A stretch of 64,000 nucleotides of DNA from Paralvinella palmiformis (Eukaryota > Annelida > Polychaeta > Terebellida > Alvinellidae): assembly GCA_025642065.1 (NCBI GenBank), contig JAODUP010000310.1, positions 97,501-161,500 of the forward strand. Direction: 5' to 3'. Positions 13,996-25,373 of the stretch are shown here, piece after piece. The notes below the pieces were generated by a model, which was not told where the DNA came from, made no database searches, and worked only from the letters and a program-made list of their open reading frames with translations. Made by a program: the position numbers and the translations under genes. Numbering within the stretch: position 1 is the first letter of the stretch; each line of letters begins with the position of its first letter.

Positions 13996-13996
<1 letters not shown>

Positions 13997-14035
<39 letters not shown>
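13997..14035. repeat. (GT)n microsatellite
   Basis: Pure GT array. Confidence 0.95.
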
Positions 14036-14039
<4 letters not shown>

Positions 14040-14270
14040 CAGATCACACGCTGGACGGACGAATCCAGCGGTTTAAGCGCCCAGAGCCCGGCGTCCATTA
14101 TGTACTTGAACCGTAACGCAGTCTTCTACAGCAGGAAAACAGGCTCTATTAGATGACCTAGCCATTGTGTTTAATGTGTTGCTGTCGCAGTACACACAGA
14201 TCGCTAATGGTGCTCAATTAATGCCCCGTGTCCCCGCGGTATGATACGGCCATTAGTCCAGATATGTGGT

Positions 14271-14271
<1 letters not shown>

Positions 14272-14325
<54 letters not shown>
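14272..14325. repeat. (CT)n(AT)n microsatellite
   Basis: CT array continuing as AT array. Confidence 0.95.
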
Positions 14326-14328
<3 letters not shown>

Positions 14329-14804
14329 CTATTGGAAGCTCGGTGTATATTGGAGAGGGGACTGGGTATGGCCAAAGTTAGCATCAGGCAACATCGCCGT
14401 ATTAAATATTTCATCGTTCACCGTCACTGGTTGGTGTAAATATGCAAAACTTTGACAAATTTGATGGCACCCGAGACGTGTGAGTCTGTCGGTATCGGGC
14501 TAATACGGGTTATAAGCCGCGTGTGACGTGCGGTATGTGGTAAACACGTAGATCACTTCGTCCACGGGGCGGCATGAAATATTAAACGGGCGGGCTCGGT
14601 ACACGGCTGGTGTTACATCAGCATGTCAGAGGTTGATACCTAGAGCTAACTATATATGGACCTGGGCCGGGTAATCAACGCTCTACAAAGGTTTGTGGTC
14701 AATGATGAATTGATGGCCTAGGTGTAAATGGTGGTAATGTAATACTGAAGTAATTACAGCGCTGACTGACTGATGGTTGGCTCGTGTGTTGGCGCGCATG
14801 TGTT

Positions 14805-14805
<1 letters not shown>

Positions 14806-14870
<65 letters not shown>
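14806..14870. repeat. (GT)n microsatellite
   Basis: A 65-base pure array abutting core repeat copy 3. Confidence 0.97.
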
Positions 14871-14873
<3 letters not shown>

Positions 14874-14979
14874 TTGGGCACAGAGAATCTCGAATCGTGA
14901 ATTCAAACTCTGGATGATTCACCAGGGGACTGATTCCAAAGCGATGACTTTCATGCTGAGCTATGTATTATGTCTCAGC
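14871..14979 (+). repeat. Core repeat flanked by (GT)n, copy 3
   Basis: It begins directly at the end of a 65-base (GT)n array and ends GCTGAG..CTCAGC, a changed but still self-complementary hairpin. Confidence 0.85.
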
Positions 14980-15007
14980 TGTGTGGGTGTGCTTGTTCTA
15001 CCGGTAT

Positions 15008-15121
15008 GGAAGGAATAAGGCACTGGCACAGATAATCTTGAATCGTGAATTCAGACTGGACAATTCAACATGGGACAGAATTACAGAGGCTACTTTTCAT
15101 GCTGAGATATGTCTAATGTCT
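15008..15121 (+). repeat. Core repeat flanked by (GT)n, copy 4 (tandem with copy 3)
   Basis: A second, more diverged copy in the same orientation, followed by a GTGC/GTGT array at about 15135. Confidence 0.82.
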
Positions 15122-16024
15122 GACTACATAACATGTGTGCGTGCGTGTGTGTGCGTGTGTGTGTGTGCGTGTGTGTGTGTGCGTGCGTGCGTGTGTGTGA
15201 TGTGCTCTGCTGTGCTGTGTTGTTTACGTGCTCGTTATTACGTATTATGCATGTATCTATTCCCGTTTACGTACACAACACACTCGAAATACGGGGCGGG
15301 GAGGGATCCTTTACATGGCACTGTGTAGAATCTTATGGGAATCATACCATCTATATAGCCAACCCGTCTTCTTTACGGAGTCATTTTACACAAGTCAGCT
15401 CTCCTGACAGCCATTGGTCACGAATAATGACCGCAGCAGCTGTAGGTCCTAATAGCTGACGGTTATCTCTAAAATGATTGTACAATAGAGACAATGACGG
15501 GGAAGACAACAATATGCCATGTCGGTGACATTAAGGCTGTTAGAGTGGCTTCATCTTCGCCATCTATACTCGTCCTGTCTGGTGTCCTTAGCCGTAATAG
15601 GTCTCATTGTTAGGGTTGGGTCTCCCAGTGAAAGGGAGCGATTTTGTCATCGAGGCGACTCCTGTTTGTTTCAATCGCGTGGGCTATAATTACTATAGAT
15701 GTACTATGATGGTGTGGCCGGGCAATAGGCGTCTGTCCGCCGCCGAGCCATCCGTCCTCGTGTTGGCATTAATATAAAACTTAACATGAAATGGATAGCA
15801 TTTTGTGTTTTGGTTAGAGTACATTCTCGCCATATTGGTACCATAACAACCAGCTGATACAACTAGTTTAACGGGAGGCGTGATAATTAGTATGGAGTAA
15901 TCTGTGAGCAATGCTTACTGATACCGAACTTATACGGCTTAAAGCTCGGCCATATAGATAATGCGATCCGTTTTGTGATTTAAACTTCCGATCTCATGTG
16001 TTGTATAGATACATATAATAGTAA

Positions 16025-16025
<1 letters not shown>

Positions 16026-16068
<43 letters not shown>
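16026..16068. repeat. (GT)n microsatellite
   Basis: Pure array fused to core repeat copy 5. Confidence 0.97.
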
Positions 16069-16071
<3 letters not shown>

Positions 16072-16120
16072 GAATCCAGAGTGGCGACTTTTCTTGCTGA
16101 GACATGTGTAATGTCTCACC
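16069..16120 (+). repeat. Core repeat, 3' end only, copy 5
   Basis: Only the last 50 bases (ACTGAATCCAGAGTGGCG to the hairpin TGAGACAT/ATGTCTCA) are present, fused to a preceding (GT)n array and followed soon by (GAGT)n. Confidence 0.85.
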
Positions 16121-16130
16121 AGTCCCTTTA

Positions 16131-16250
16131 GAGTGAGTGAGTGAGTGAGTGAGTGAGTGAGTGAGTGAGTGAGTGAGTGAGTGAGTGAGTGAGTGAGTGA
16201 GTGAGTGAGTGAGTGAGTGAGTGAGTGAGTGAGTGAGTGAGTGAGTGCGT
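16131..16250. repeat. (GAGT)n microsatellite, about 29 units
   Basis: A nearly perfect tetranucleotide array, the longest pure one in the window. Confidence 0.97.
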
Positions 16251-16428
16251 GCGGACGTGTGTGTCTGTGTACTGGTTAGTACTGATTCTTAAGTGACTAA
16301 TCCGTGACCCGTACTGTAAAACTGAATTTAAATCGTAATTTTTGTTTCCCTAAAAAAGTGTGTTGTTGGCAGACTTTTTGTTCTGTGTCGCCTCTCAATA
16401 TTTTAGTCGCTTAATCTTGTATTTTAAC

Positions 16429-16617
16429 GGGCACCTCCGTGATCTAACTGGTAGCGCGTTGGATCACAGATCACTACCACCCGGGTTCGAATCTAGGCGT
16501 AGGCATATCCGAAGGGTGTTTCATCTCTGACTTCGCTTCATTACCTGTGGAGATCGCTCGGCCCATTTAGCCTACCGTGTGCACGAAAGTGGCCGTAAAA
16601 CATCAATCATCAATCAT
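16429..16617 (+). mobile_element. tRNA-derived SINE, full length
   Basis: Complete head, B box (GGGTTCGAATC), body and ATCA tail. Flanked by TTGTATTTTAAC (16417) and TTGTATTTGAAC (16622), a 12-bp target duplication with one mismatch. Confidence 0.9.
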
Positions 16618-17517
16618 ATTGTTGTATTTGAACACTGGATTTAAAACGGTAATAGTCGGCACTGGGCACGATTTGTCCCAATTAAAATCAACCTACATTA
16701 ATTTAGACTGAAATTAGCTTAAATTTGACGTGATTGCGCAAACGCCAGTTAAACTAGCTGTAATTCAGTGTTTGGGTTGGCACATTCGATGTGTTCCTGA
16801 TGAAGGACATCGTCAACGGTGATCAATGTTTGTGCCTAGTAGTCATCCGACCTATATGTAACAAACGCGACTCCTTCGGGATCAATAATTGACGGTGATA
16901 CTGATTCCGTGCTTGTATTGGTCACCGCAGGATACGACTAGCGTATAGGATCAATATCGTATCCCGTTTGTAGAAGTTAGCCCCTTATCGTTCAATAAAT
17001 TTGATATATGGATTATGAATTTAATCTGCGGGTGAAGCGGTGCTGTCAGCGTATTTATTGCCTTGGTAATGATTTTCAGTGGCAATTTAATTATAGCGTG
17101 CTGTTTGTTGTAATGATCAATTGTAACAGAATCTCCGTTCTTGACCTTCCACCAACAATGACTAGCACTGACTGGATGAAAGTCATCCTTTTTCATCCGA
17201 TTTAGAATTAAGAAGCTGCTCCAGCCCAGTACGACACTAACCGTTATATTCACGTCATTGTTAGAAACCTTTACACGCCCATATGCTGAGTGGCTTTCGG
17301 GTAACTGTACTCGAGATTTGCTCGTTATGACGTCACTGTTATTAGGTACATTCATGATGACATAATGGCGTCTCTCTGTCATAATCTTGGATATAAATTG
17401 ATATCGTGTTAGTAATAATAATAATAGCAATAACAATAATAATAACAATATTATTGTTATTATTATTATTATAATTGTAGTCTGTAGATCAGCATGCGTT
17501 TCTCTTAGACTACTTAG

Positions 17518-17649
17518 GGACGCCTCCGTGGTTTAATGGTAGCGTGTTGGACCACATATTACTACCGCCCGTGTTCGAATCTCAGCGTGCGCATATATTC
17601 GTTTCATCTTTGACGTCGCTTCCTTACCTTTGGAGGTCGCTCGGCCCAT
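17518..17649 (+). mobile_element. tRNA-derived SINE, 3' truncated, part of an inverted pair
   Basis: Head, A and B boxes and the first part of the body are present, ending at TCGGCCCAT. It abuts an opposite-strand copy of the same family. Confidence 0.85.
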
Positions 17650-17650
17650 G

Positions 17651-17755
17651 TGTCAAAGATGAAACACCCTTCAATTATACTCACTCCGAGATTCGAACTC
17701 GGGTGGTAGTAATTTATGGTCCAACGCGCTACCAATTAGACGATGGGGGCGCCCC
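17651..17755 (-). mobile_element. tRNA-derived SINE head, minus strand, part of an inverted pair
   Basis: The reverse complement carries the GGGGCGCCCCC head, B box GAGTTCGAATCTCGGAG and GTGTTTCATCTTTGACA, then stops at the junction with the plus-strand copy. Confidence 0.82.
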
Positions 17756-18563
17756 CTGGGCACGGAATAAAACATTTACCTACGTGCGTTTACCCGGAGC
17801 TACAACAATGCCATCGTAATTTGTTTGAAGGTCAACTTTCCGGTCGTAAGACATTTGATACATTTTTAATGAGTGTGTCACATAACCTCAGAGTATTCCA
17901 GCCTAATGTCTAACACGTCTGATATTTTTATTTTGTGTATACATGTACATTATTAAATATACCTATTCATAATAGTTTTGTTTTATCCTGTCCTTATAAG
18001 AAGTAAAGTGTACTTTATATGAGTTGTCTTTGCAAGTAGTGTCACGATTATGTGCTAACAAATGCTTCGTATAAACTGGAAATGTTCTTTTGATTCAGTA
18101 ACAGAAATGAAGGCAAATTAAAGCCTCGATCCGCAAAGCCACTCATGACTACGCAGGTGACTCGGATTATTATTGTTGGCCTCTCATCCCACTTCCTGTC
18201 CCAGTTTTGGTTAATTTTCCTGTCACACAATGAGTGGGATAATTCTCTCCGTATAGTCCGCACGGACAGAGCCCCCCCCACCCCCACCCCCCGCCGCTAA
18301 CAATGTCAGCGAGCTATTTATATGTGGCCCAGTACTAATGGCAGCATGTCTTTGTACAGGACACAATACATGGTCAACCGTTATCTTGGCCGATCCAGAC
18401 AAATGAGATCGTTATCAGTGTGCTGTTATGTCAGTGTTGGTATAGTATTGTATTTGGTGACTGAATGACTCTGACTGTTCCAACCGAATGCTGTTATGGT
18501 GGTGATGAGTTTTACTTTGTACGACTGAAGATGATCAGTCGGAATACCAACTTCTGAAGACAG

Positions 18564-18564
<1 letters not shown>

Positions 18565-18626
<62 letters not shown>

Positions 18627-18655
18627 TGGTGCGTGCGTGCGCGCGCCCGTGTGTC
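18565..18655. repeat. (CT)n(GT)n(GC-rich) microsatellite
   Basis: CT array, then GT, then GTGC/GCGC. Confidence 0.93.
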
Positions 18656-19436
18656 AATGTATATGTGCGTGCCTGCGTACGTGTGTGATATCCAAATTTG
18701 TGCAGATAGCTAATATATTAAACCAATTCTTCATATGTCAGCCACCTTTCAAATCTTTACCTGTAAAAAATTACAGCAATCATTACAAAATGGCCATAAC
18801 CAATGCAATTGCAGTCACCCACTTAAAATATGTTCACTGACTGGACAACAACGGAAGCGCCATTTTGCAATTTCAATTGCGTAGTAACAATATCGGATTA
18901 TCCAGATTTCCAGTTGGCTAAATTTGAGACGGTGCGGTATGCCAAGCAAGCCGTTATTTCGAACACAAGTTACCGATGTCAGCCGATCACTTTAAATCAC
19001 TGAAAATAATGGACAGTTTAGGGGCGGGGGTGTCGCTTTCCGGTGGAGACAATTGGCTGATCCCCGGGCTGAGCTTATCGTTCGTTCGCTGCGATCGTTT
19101 GTCACGGGTCACACACGAGTAGCCGGTTAGTTGCTAAATTAGCCATTCACTCGCCGCCGCTTTGAACTGGCGGACATACCGATATTTCGGGAGGTTGGCT
19201 ACGACCCGTCGTTGTGATGGTTTTCACCTGGATATTATAAGGCGATACCCTTGTGTTATGTTGTTCCGGGATAATCCCCAGGCTGTCGCTTATTCGGCAC
19301 AGCCTCTATCTTGGAGTGGTTGAGCATAACTCCTCCCCCACCACTCACAGGGGAGCAGTACGGAAAGATGGAGCCGAAATAGCCACCCACGATGTTGTGA
19401 GCCGAGAAATTAATCTCTGGAAAGGTTTCGACCTCT

Positions 19437-19508
19437 AAAGGGGTTCGAACCCGTGACCGTTGGCAACAAGTGGCGGGTGCATGACCGCTAAGCCACCGGA
19501 GCTCACTA
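19437..19508 (-). other. tRNA-like sequence with pol III boxes
   Basis: On the minus strand a D-arm-like GGTGGCTTAGCGGTCATGC and a T-arm-like CGGGTTCGAACCCC are present. The would-be acceptor ends do not pair, so a functional tRNA gene is unlikely. It is more probably a SINE head or tRNA relic. Confidence 0.45.
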
Positions 19509-20038
19509 CTCTTGTGGCGGGTATTCGCCGTTGCGATGTTGTCTTTGGCGTCTCACGGGCTTTTTAGACATCCATCTTTCGGCTCTGATACCTTATTCCC
19601 CCCTCCGTATCATTTGCTTCCGTATCCTTTGTTACTTATTTAAAGATCCGCTGTGTTTTCTCGGCGCCGGTGAAATTTTACACGGATCACCCCCCCCCCC
19701 CCCTATAACGAGTACCATTTGAGCCAGATGCTGGGACTGTTTCCGTGTACGGCCACCGTCTCTATCAAGTGTGTGTGTGGATAATCAGCCACGGTTTAGT
19801 CGTTTTCCGGGGTGTGGTAGTAATGACTAATGGGTCTTGGCGGAATGGTGCAAAACGAACCCCATTCCACAAAACTAGACGTCGGGCTTACTACATTAAT
19901 GGTATAGGACAGCGGTGGCGGAGCTTCGTTAGGAGTAATTTATTTCTCTGTTTGAAAAAATTGGCTACTTCATGATTTATCATGAAATGGTAGACGGTAG
20001 ATTTTGCTCGCATCGTGTTTTGCTTGCCTGCCGGTCTA

Positions 20039-20063
20039 TCTCTCTCTCTCTGTGTATATGTGC

Positions 20064-20094
<31 letters not shown>

Positions 20095-20100
20095 TGTGTG
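20039..20100. repeat. CT, GC and GT compound microsatellite
   Basis: A short CT array, a (GC)n stretch of about 16 bases, then (GT)n. Confidence 0.92.
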
Positions 20101-20397
20101 CTTAGCTGTCTGTATGTCTGTCAATTATATGTTTATCCACTCAGGACTAGAGTCTGGGAAAACTCAACTGATGTGGGGCCCCAGATATACAGACAGACAC
20201 GCACACATAATATTACCAAGTCACCATTATATTCACTGTTGGGCCTGAAAGACACTTCTCTCAAGTAGCACAACGGTCAAGGTCAGGGTTCATCTACCTC
20301 TGATATACCTGTGTTTGTCAGACGTTACCCTAGAACGGTGTTCATCGACCATCCGTGTCCCAGGTGTGGCTAAACAAAGCACTCACTCACTTACTGA

Positions 20398-20576
20398 CTC
20401 CACGACCCAGCTGGTAGCGCGGTTGGCCACATATCTATAGCACCCGGGTTCAAACCCTGCCAGGGCTATGTCAGAAGGGTGTTTCATCTTTCACCACCAC
20501 CACCCTCATTACCGTTGGAGGTCGCTCGGCCGATTTAGCCTACCTTGTGCACAAAAGCGGCCCTAAAACAGCAACA
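20398..20576 (+). mobile_element. tRNA-derived SINE, variant subfamily
   Basis: It differs from the main family in the tRNA part (GGGTTCAAACCCTGCCAGG, GGCTATGTCAGAAGGG) but shares the body (GGTCGCTCGGCCGATTTAGCC). Its tRNA region resembles the copy at 29964, suggesting a second subfamily. Confidence 0.8.
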
Positions 20577-21963
20577 CCACATTTCAGGACATCCACACCC
20601 TGGTTCGCTGATGTACTGGCTTGTACGCCCACCCCCTCACAACCAGCAGTAATCAGACGTTTTTAATAATGTCTACATCTATGGTTTGGATTTTTGCTGA
20701 TGTTGTGTGAGTGATGCGTCATCTCTGTGTTAGTCATTAACACCACACGGTGATGTTGGTGGATTTGGAGAGATGTCTGGTTAGTGCAATAAATTAATAA
20801 TCCATTGAAGTATGCCACTTGGTTTTGTATCAGTGTCGTCTGTAGCGTGAACGGAATGATAATTTACCACGAACACAGAAGAACAGTTTGCTTCAATGTG
20901 TAATGTTATATAGCTGAGAGGGATATTTGTGAGATAGTATGCGGTGGTTAGTGGTGGATACTTTATGTCCATTAGCATCAGCACCAACTTATATCAAGTA
21001 TAAGCCTATACGCAACACATAAAATAATGACTGGTTAATGATAAAAACTGCTCCCTACGTTGTCAGGATGCTGCTAAGAGGGCTCTTGTTGATGAGATCT
21101 GCTAACAATATTGTTTAATCGTCTCTCCACATCAGGTACGTGTTTGTGTCCATGCGCGAGCGTGTGTGTGTGTCTGTGTGTGTGTGTGTGTGTGTGATAT
21201 TTTAAATGCTGTTATCCCCATTGACTGGCCCTCCTGACTCGGATGTCGTTGCCAGCATTAAGCATCACAGTATCATCCTCAAGGATACCTGATTTATGTG
21301 ATTAGCTGATTTACTCGCTGTCTATACACACCTGAAGTGATTATCCTGTATTAATGACACGTATATTGATAGCGAGCGGGATGTCAACGCGGGCGAGGGT
21401 CCGGTGTCACGCACGAACGCCCATGCGCGCGCGCAGGCACGCACGGACATGGATATGTCGCCAGGCTGAAGCCTGGTGACTGTGTGTTTGAGAAGCCCGC
21501 GGAGTGGATGTCTCCGTTACACAGGCGAAAGGCTTCACCGAGCTGAGATAGTGGCTAAGATGTCAGGCTCGGTGTGTCTGACTGACAGGCTAGTTTATCA
21601 GAGCAACATCGCAGATATCATATTAGATGCTTGCTCTATTAGCTTTGGGAAGTTAGACTTGGCCGGGCGTCGGTAGTGCTCTGCGACGGGAGAACCCGTG
21701 GCGTGGTGGTATATGTGTCAGTGTGGCGGTGGTTCTGGCTGTGAGTCTGTGGCACCGGTTGTGACTAGCGCTGTGACACGGGTTTAGCTCGGAATTGGGG
21801 TTTTCCCCCTGCCATGTGGCATCTGTGGCGGGGAGGGGGGGGGCATCATTTCTTATTGGACTGAGGCGCCGGTCAGTGTCTAGGGGGAGAGAGTGAGAGA
21901 GAGGTCAGGTCCCAGATCATTCATGACTATACCAGGTCTTATCTGGAAATCTGAACTGGACGG

Positions 21964-22150
21964 GGGCGCCTCCGTGGTCTAGCGGTAGCGTGTTGGACCA
22001 CAGATCACTACCACCCGTGTTCGAATCTAGGCGTGGGCATATCTGAAAATTGTTTCGTCTTTGACATTGCCTCATTACTTTTGGGGGTCGCTCGGCCCAT
22101 TTAGCCTACCTTGTGCACAAAAGTCGCCGTAAAACATCACTCATCATCAT
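21964..22150 (+). mobile_element. tRNA-derived SINE, full length
   Basis: The head GGCGCCTCCGTGGTCTAGCG and all other parts are intact, with an ATC tail at 22141-22150. One of the least diverged copies. Confidence 0.88.
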
Positions 22151-22265
22151 CGAACTAAGAGTGGGCATATGAAATAGCGGTCTTCATATAGCATTTAATG
22201 CTCATATACATATAGTCATAATGTCTGTTATATCTACCCACGTGATTTTGAGAATATATAATAGT

Positions 22266-22352
22266 GGGGCACCTACGCGGTCTAGTTGGTAGCGCGTTGG
22301 CCCACAGATCACTAGCACCTGAGTTCGAATCTCGGCGTTGACATAACTGAAT
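22266..22352 (+). mobile_element. tRNA-derived SINE head, 3' truncated
   Basis: A and B boxes are present (GAGTTCGAATCTCGGCG), but the body is lost after CATAACTGA. It lies 115 bases after the full copy at 21964, in the same orientation. Confidence 0.78.
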
Positions 22353-25120
22353 TCTGCAAACGCAACAACAACAATATATATGTACAATATAGCCAGAACA
22401 TATTTTAAATGCTCGTAGGGACTATCAGATATGAACCATTTTCGTGTCCGGCGTTTCACTGTCTGGGCTAAAACCCAACTAGGCGTTGCTGTTGTTAGAA
22501 GTACTGAGAGATACAATCCAATAGTGTAGTTAGAATATAGTACTTCTCATCTGTCATGCGATTTTTTCCGAGTTCTCGCTGCGCTCTCGTTGCCTCAAGA
22601 AGAGAAGGCGAACCTGGGAATTATGACTAACAGGAGTCCATTTTTAGCCGAATCAAAGCCAAAACAAAAATCAGCCCGCGTCGTGTTTTCTCGCTTTTGA
22701 TGCTTTCATTTTCCTAGAAATGTAATCAGTTGGTGTTTGTAGATTGAATCTGGCAGCGTTTCTGCTGAAGCTAGACATGTCTCAGATGTCTCTTCATTCA
22801 AATCTAATTTGCCAGTTGTAGGCGAGTACAATTATTGGCCAATCATTTGATTAGGAGTGGTGACGAGTCGGATGGATATTAGTTACTTCTCTTCGTATGT
22901 TGATGCCATGTTTACGTAAAAGGCTTTCAATATATGTTGTACTTGTATGCCTGCGTCTCTCTTTCCCCCTCTCTCTCTCTCTCTCTATCTGTGTGTGTGT
23001 GTGTGTATGTGTGGGGGGGGGGGCGCAATGACTACATTTGGTATTATCTTACAGACAAAATAACCTCTAAGGTTTTCCGATCAGCTCACTGTTTCCTCTG
23101 ACTCGTTGCTTGGTACTTCTTGGTAACCTTACAACTGGCAAACATTGCTTAATGGTTGGGCATTTGTTGACATCGGATCTTACCTGATCTTCCTTTCATG
23201 TAAACAAAATATACAACAATAACAAAGATCACAGTATTCTAGGACTGGAACTAGCACATTGTGATTATTTATATATATATATATAAATATATATAGACGC
23301 GCATACACACACACACACAGATATAAATGGATTTTTGCTGATATTTATAAAACCGGCTAGCCGCTGCTGGATGTATGTATGCATGGAGATGTTAGAGATC
23401 CAGATAGAAATGGTTTGTTTGCAGATGGCTGTAGGTTAATTGTATACATTTTGTCTTGCTGATCACATAGTATACCATTTGTTTCTTGGAAGCACCAAAC
23501 TGGTTTCGCAAATGTTTCGTACACCGGTAATTCACCAGTAATTCACCGTCGTCGTGCACCACGGAGAAGGGTAACAGCGCCATCTTCGGCAAACCTGATC
23601 TCTCGGATTAAAGAGGGCTTTCGTTTTAAAAACCACGGGTTTGCCCAGTCATCCAATAATCCGGTACAAACTAGTTGCCGGTCTCCACTAACTATTCAGT
23701 TACATACATAGCTGTGTAAATAAATCGGTGAAACGGATTGCTTATGAAATCTTGGCTCCTTGATACTAAATCTGCCGATGGGAGGCAACTGGATCCAACG
23801 TTTGCTGTTCTAACGTAATGCGATGGGCATGTGTAGGACTGTTGGCATTTAATGAGGTCGTTTCTGGAGGTAAATATTTATTAGCTGTTTCGTTTTCGGA
23901 GAGTTGTTTCTTGTTCTTTGTTTAAGCATAAATCGCAGTTGAATTGGCTAGTTTATCATTTGTTGATGTGTTTGCAAGTCATCCCACAGAGCGGATCATT
24001 TTGTTTATCTGAATATTGATCTGTAATGTGAGCTCAATTGTGAACAGATCGTTTTTCTCTCTGGCTTTTCCCAGATAATAGACTCACATATGTCTATACT
24101 TCATGGTCTGATGTTCTGGTTGTATATTTCCGATCTTTTTAGGTCAGTTATTGCTTATCCGCTATAATTACACACACACACATACGCAGGCACACACACG
24201 AACACTCACGCACATGTATATGGTGATAGATAGCTTTATTGTTTTACTTTGGATCACTGAATGTCAAACGCAGGTGAACAGTAAGAATGTTTGAATCCAT
24301 AATCTCTATGGCGAGGTTTTACAGTAAAATATACGTTTAGTTTCAGTTAACATTGAAATTGTTCAACACCAGGAAGGCATTTTTATGGCCGATAAGTTTA
24401 ATCTGGACGGTGTTCTAAACTAAGACGGTGATTTTGTGATTTATTTGCAGGCCTTTTGTTATTTACGGTGTAATATTTTATATACCAGCTGCTTTCTGTT
24501 ACTCGTTAATGCGATCTATTTGATTTCTTTATCCATGGAATAATACCTCAGCCAGTTACCCATTTTGTGTTGCCGCTGTGTTCGATGTGACATCACTCTT
24601 ATTATCTTGATGTGACTATGTAATACCCACTAAATCCATCCCCGTGTATGTCACAATACATAACCTTGCGACAGATTTAGGTTTATTAGGTACGATTGTT
24701 TGAACCAAGAGATGGCATTATTTGTTTGGGCGAGTCAGGAATGTGAAGCAACATCAGAGCAATATATGGGCCACTACATTTCGTACGTGGTGACCAGATA
24801 TAACGGTGTCATTTCACGTCCATGATGAAAATATTACCTACGCCTAGAGGCCTACTCTTACAGAACACAGGTTTTTTGTTGTCAGATATTCTACAAGAAT
24901 ACACTTGTGGAGCATTTAATGGTTTTCCAAACGATTTTTTTATTTAATTTTTGGCTGACAACGCTCGAGGGAAGCATTCCAGATTTAAGTTTTTTGACAA
25001 AAACTGGCAAAGCTTTCCTTTTCCATAATGGCATAGGAGCACACCTAGGTAGCTGCCAATTGTATGATGCCGTTCCGGAGTTTTTGTTTCTTATGTCTAA
25101 AGTGTTTCTTTCCTTTCCAG

Positions 25121-25373
25121 AGATGGTCGCCTTCAGGAGAATGATCAGATCCTGGCCATAAATGGTCAGGTGTTGGAGACTTCCATCTCCCATCACCACG
25201 CTATAACACTACTCCAGAAGGCTACAGGACGCGTAGAGCTCGTAGTCGCTCGTGGTAGCCAACCACTGAGCCCACCTCCAGCACCACCTACCACCTCGGC
25301 AGCATCGTCCCCATCGGAGACCAGCGCCGTAGACAGGGCGTCATCTGCTGTCAGTGATACATCCGACATGGTG
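25121..25373 (+). CDS. MPDZ: Exon A: second half of PDZ1 plus Ser/Pro linker
   Basis: The acceptor is a pyrimidine tract ending TTTCCAG at 25120. One base completes a codon from an unseen upstream exon, then the frame reads [16 protein letters not shown] and continues through [16 protein letters not shown], the beta4-alphaB-beta6 half of a PDZ domain. This closely resembles PDZ1 of MPDZ. A Ser/Pro/Ala-rich tail follows. The donor is G|GTAATC, leaving phase 0. An alternative acceptor two bases downstream (AGAG) would change the phase and is less likely. It is the first exon found; the missing partner should end in a codon needing a final A. Confidence 0.93.

Larger units (their letters stand above)
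1..25120. other. Repeat-rich region with no supported exon
   Basis: I read this for the missing L27 domain, the first half of PDZ1 and any other gene, and found none. Open frames here are short, often made of GT/AC dinucleotide translation or SINE sequence. It is either intergenic or the first introns of the PDZ gene. GC-rich patches occur at about 5700-6000, 7180-7480 and 21360-21560 but show no exon signals I trust. Individual repeats are listed separately. Confidence 0.6.

Noticed and set aside
16951..17448. 165-codon open frame on the minus strand
   Set aside because: It starts in an AAT/TTA repeat giving poly-Leu, has no recognisable domain or splice context, and codon use looks random.
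19437..19508. Functional tRNA gene on the minus strand
   Set aside because: D and T arms are present, but acceptor ends do not pair and no clean anticodon arm is seen. Kept only as a tRNA-like sequence.
23392..23592. 66-codon minus-strand frame
   Set aside because: Looks moderately protein-like but has no recognised motif and no supporting splice sites. Left out.
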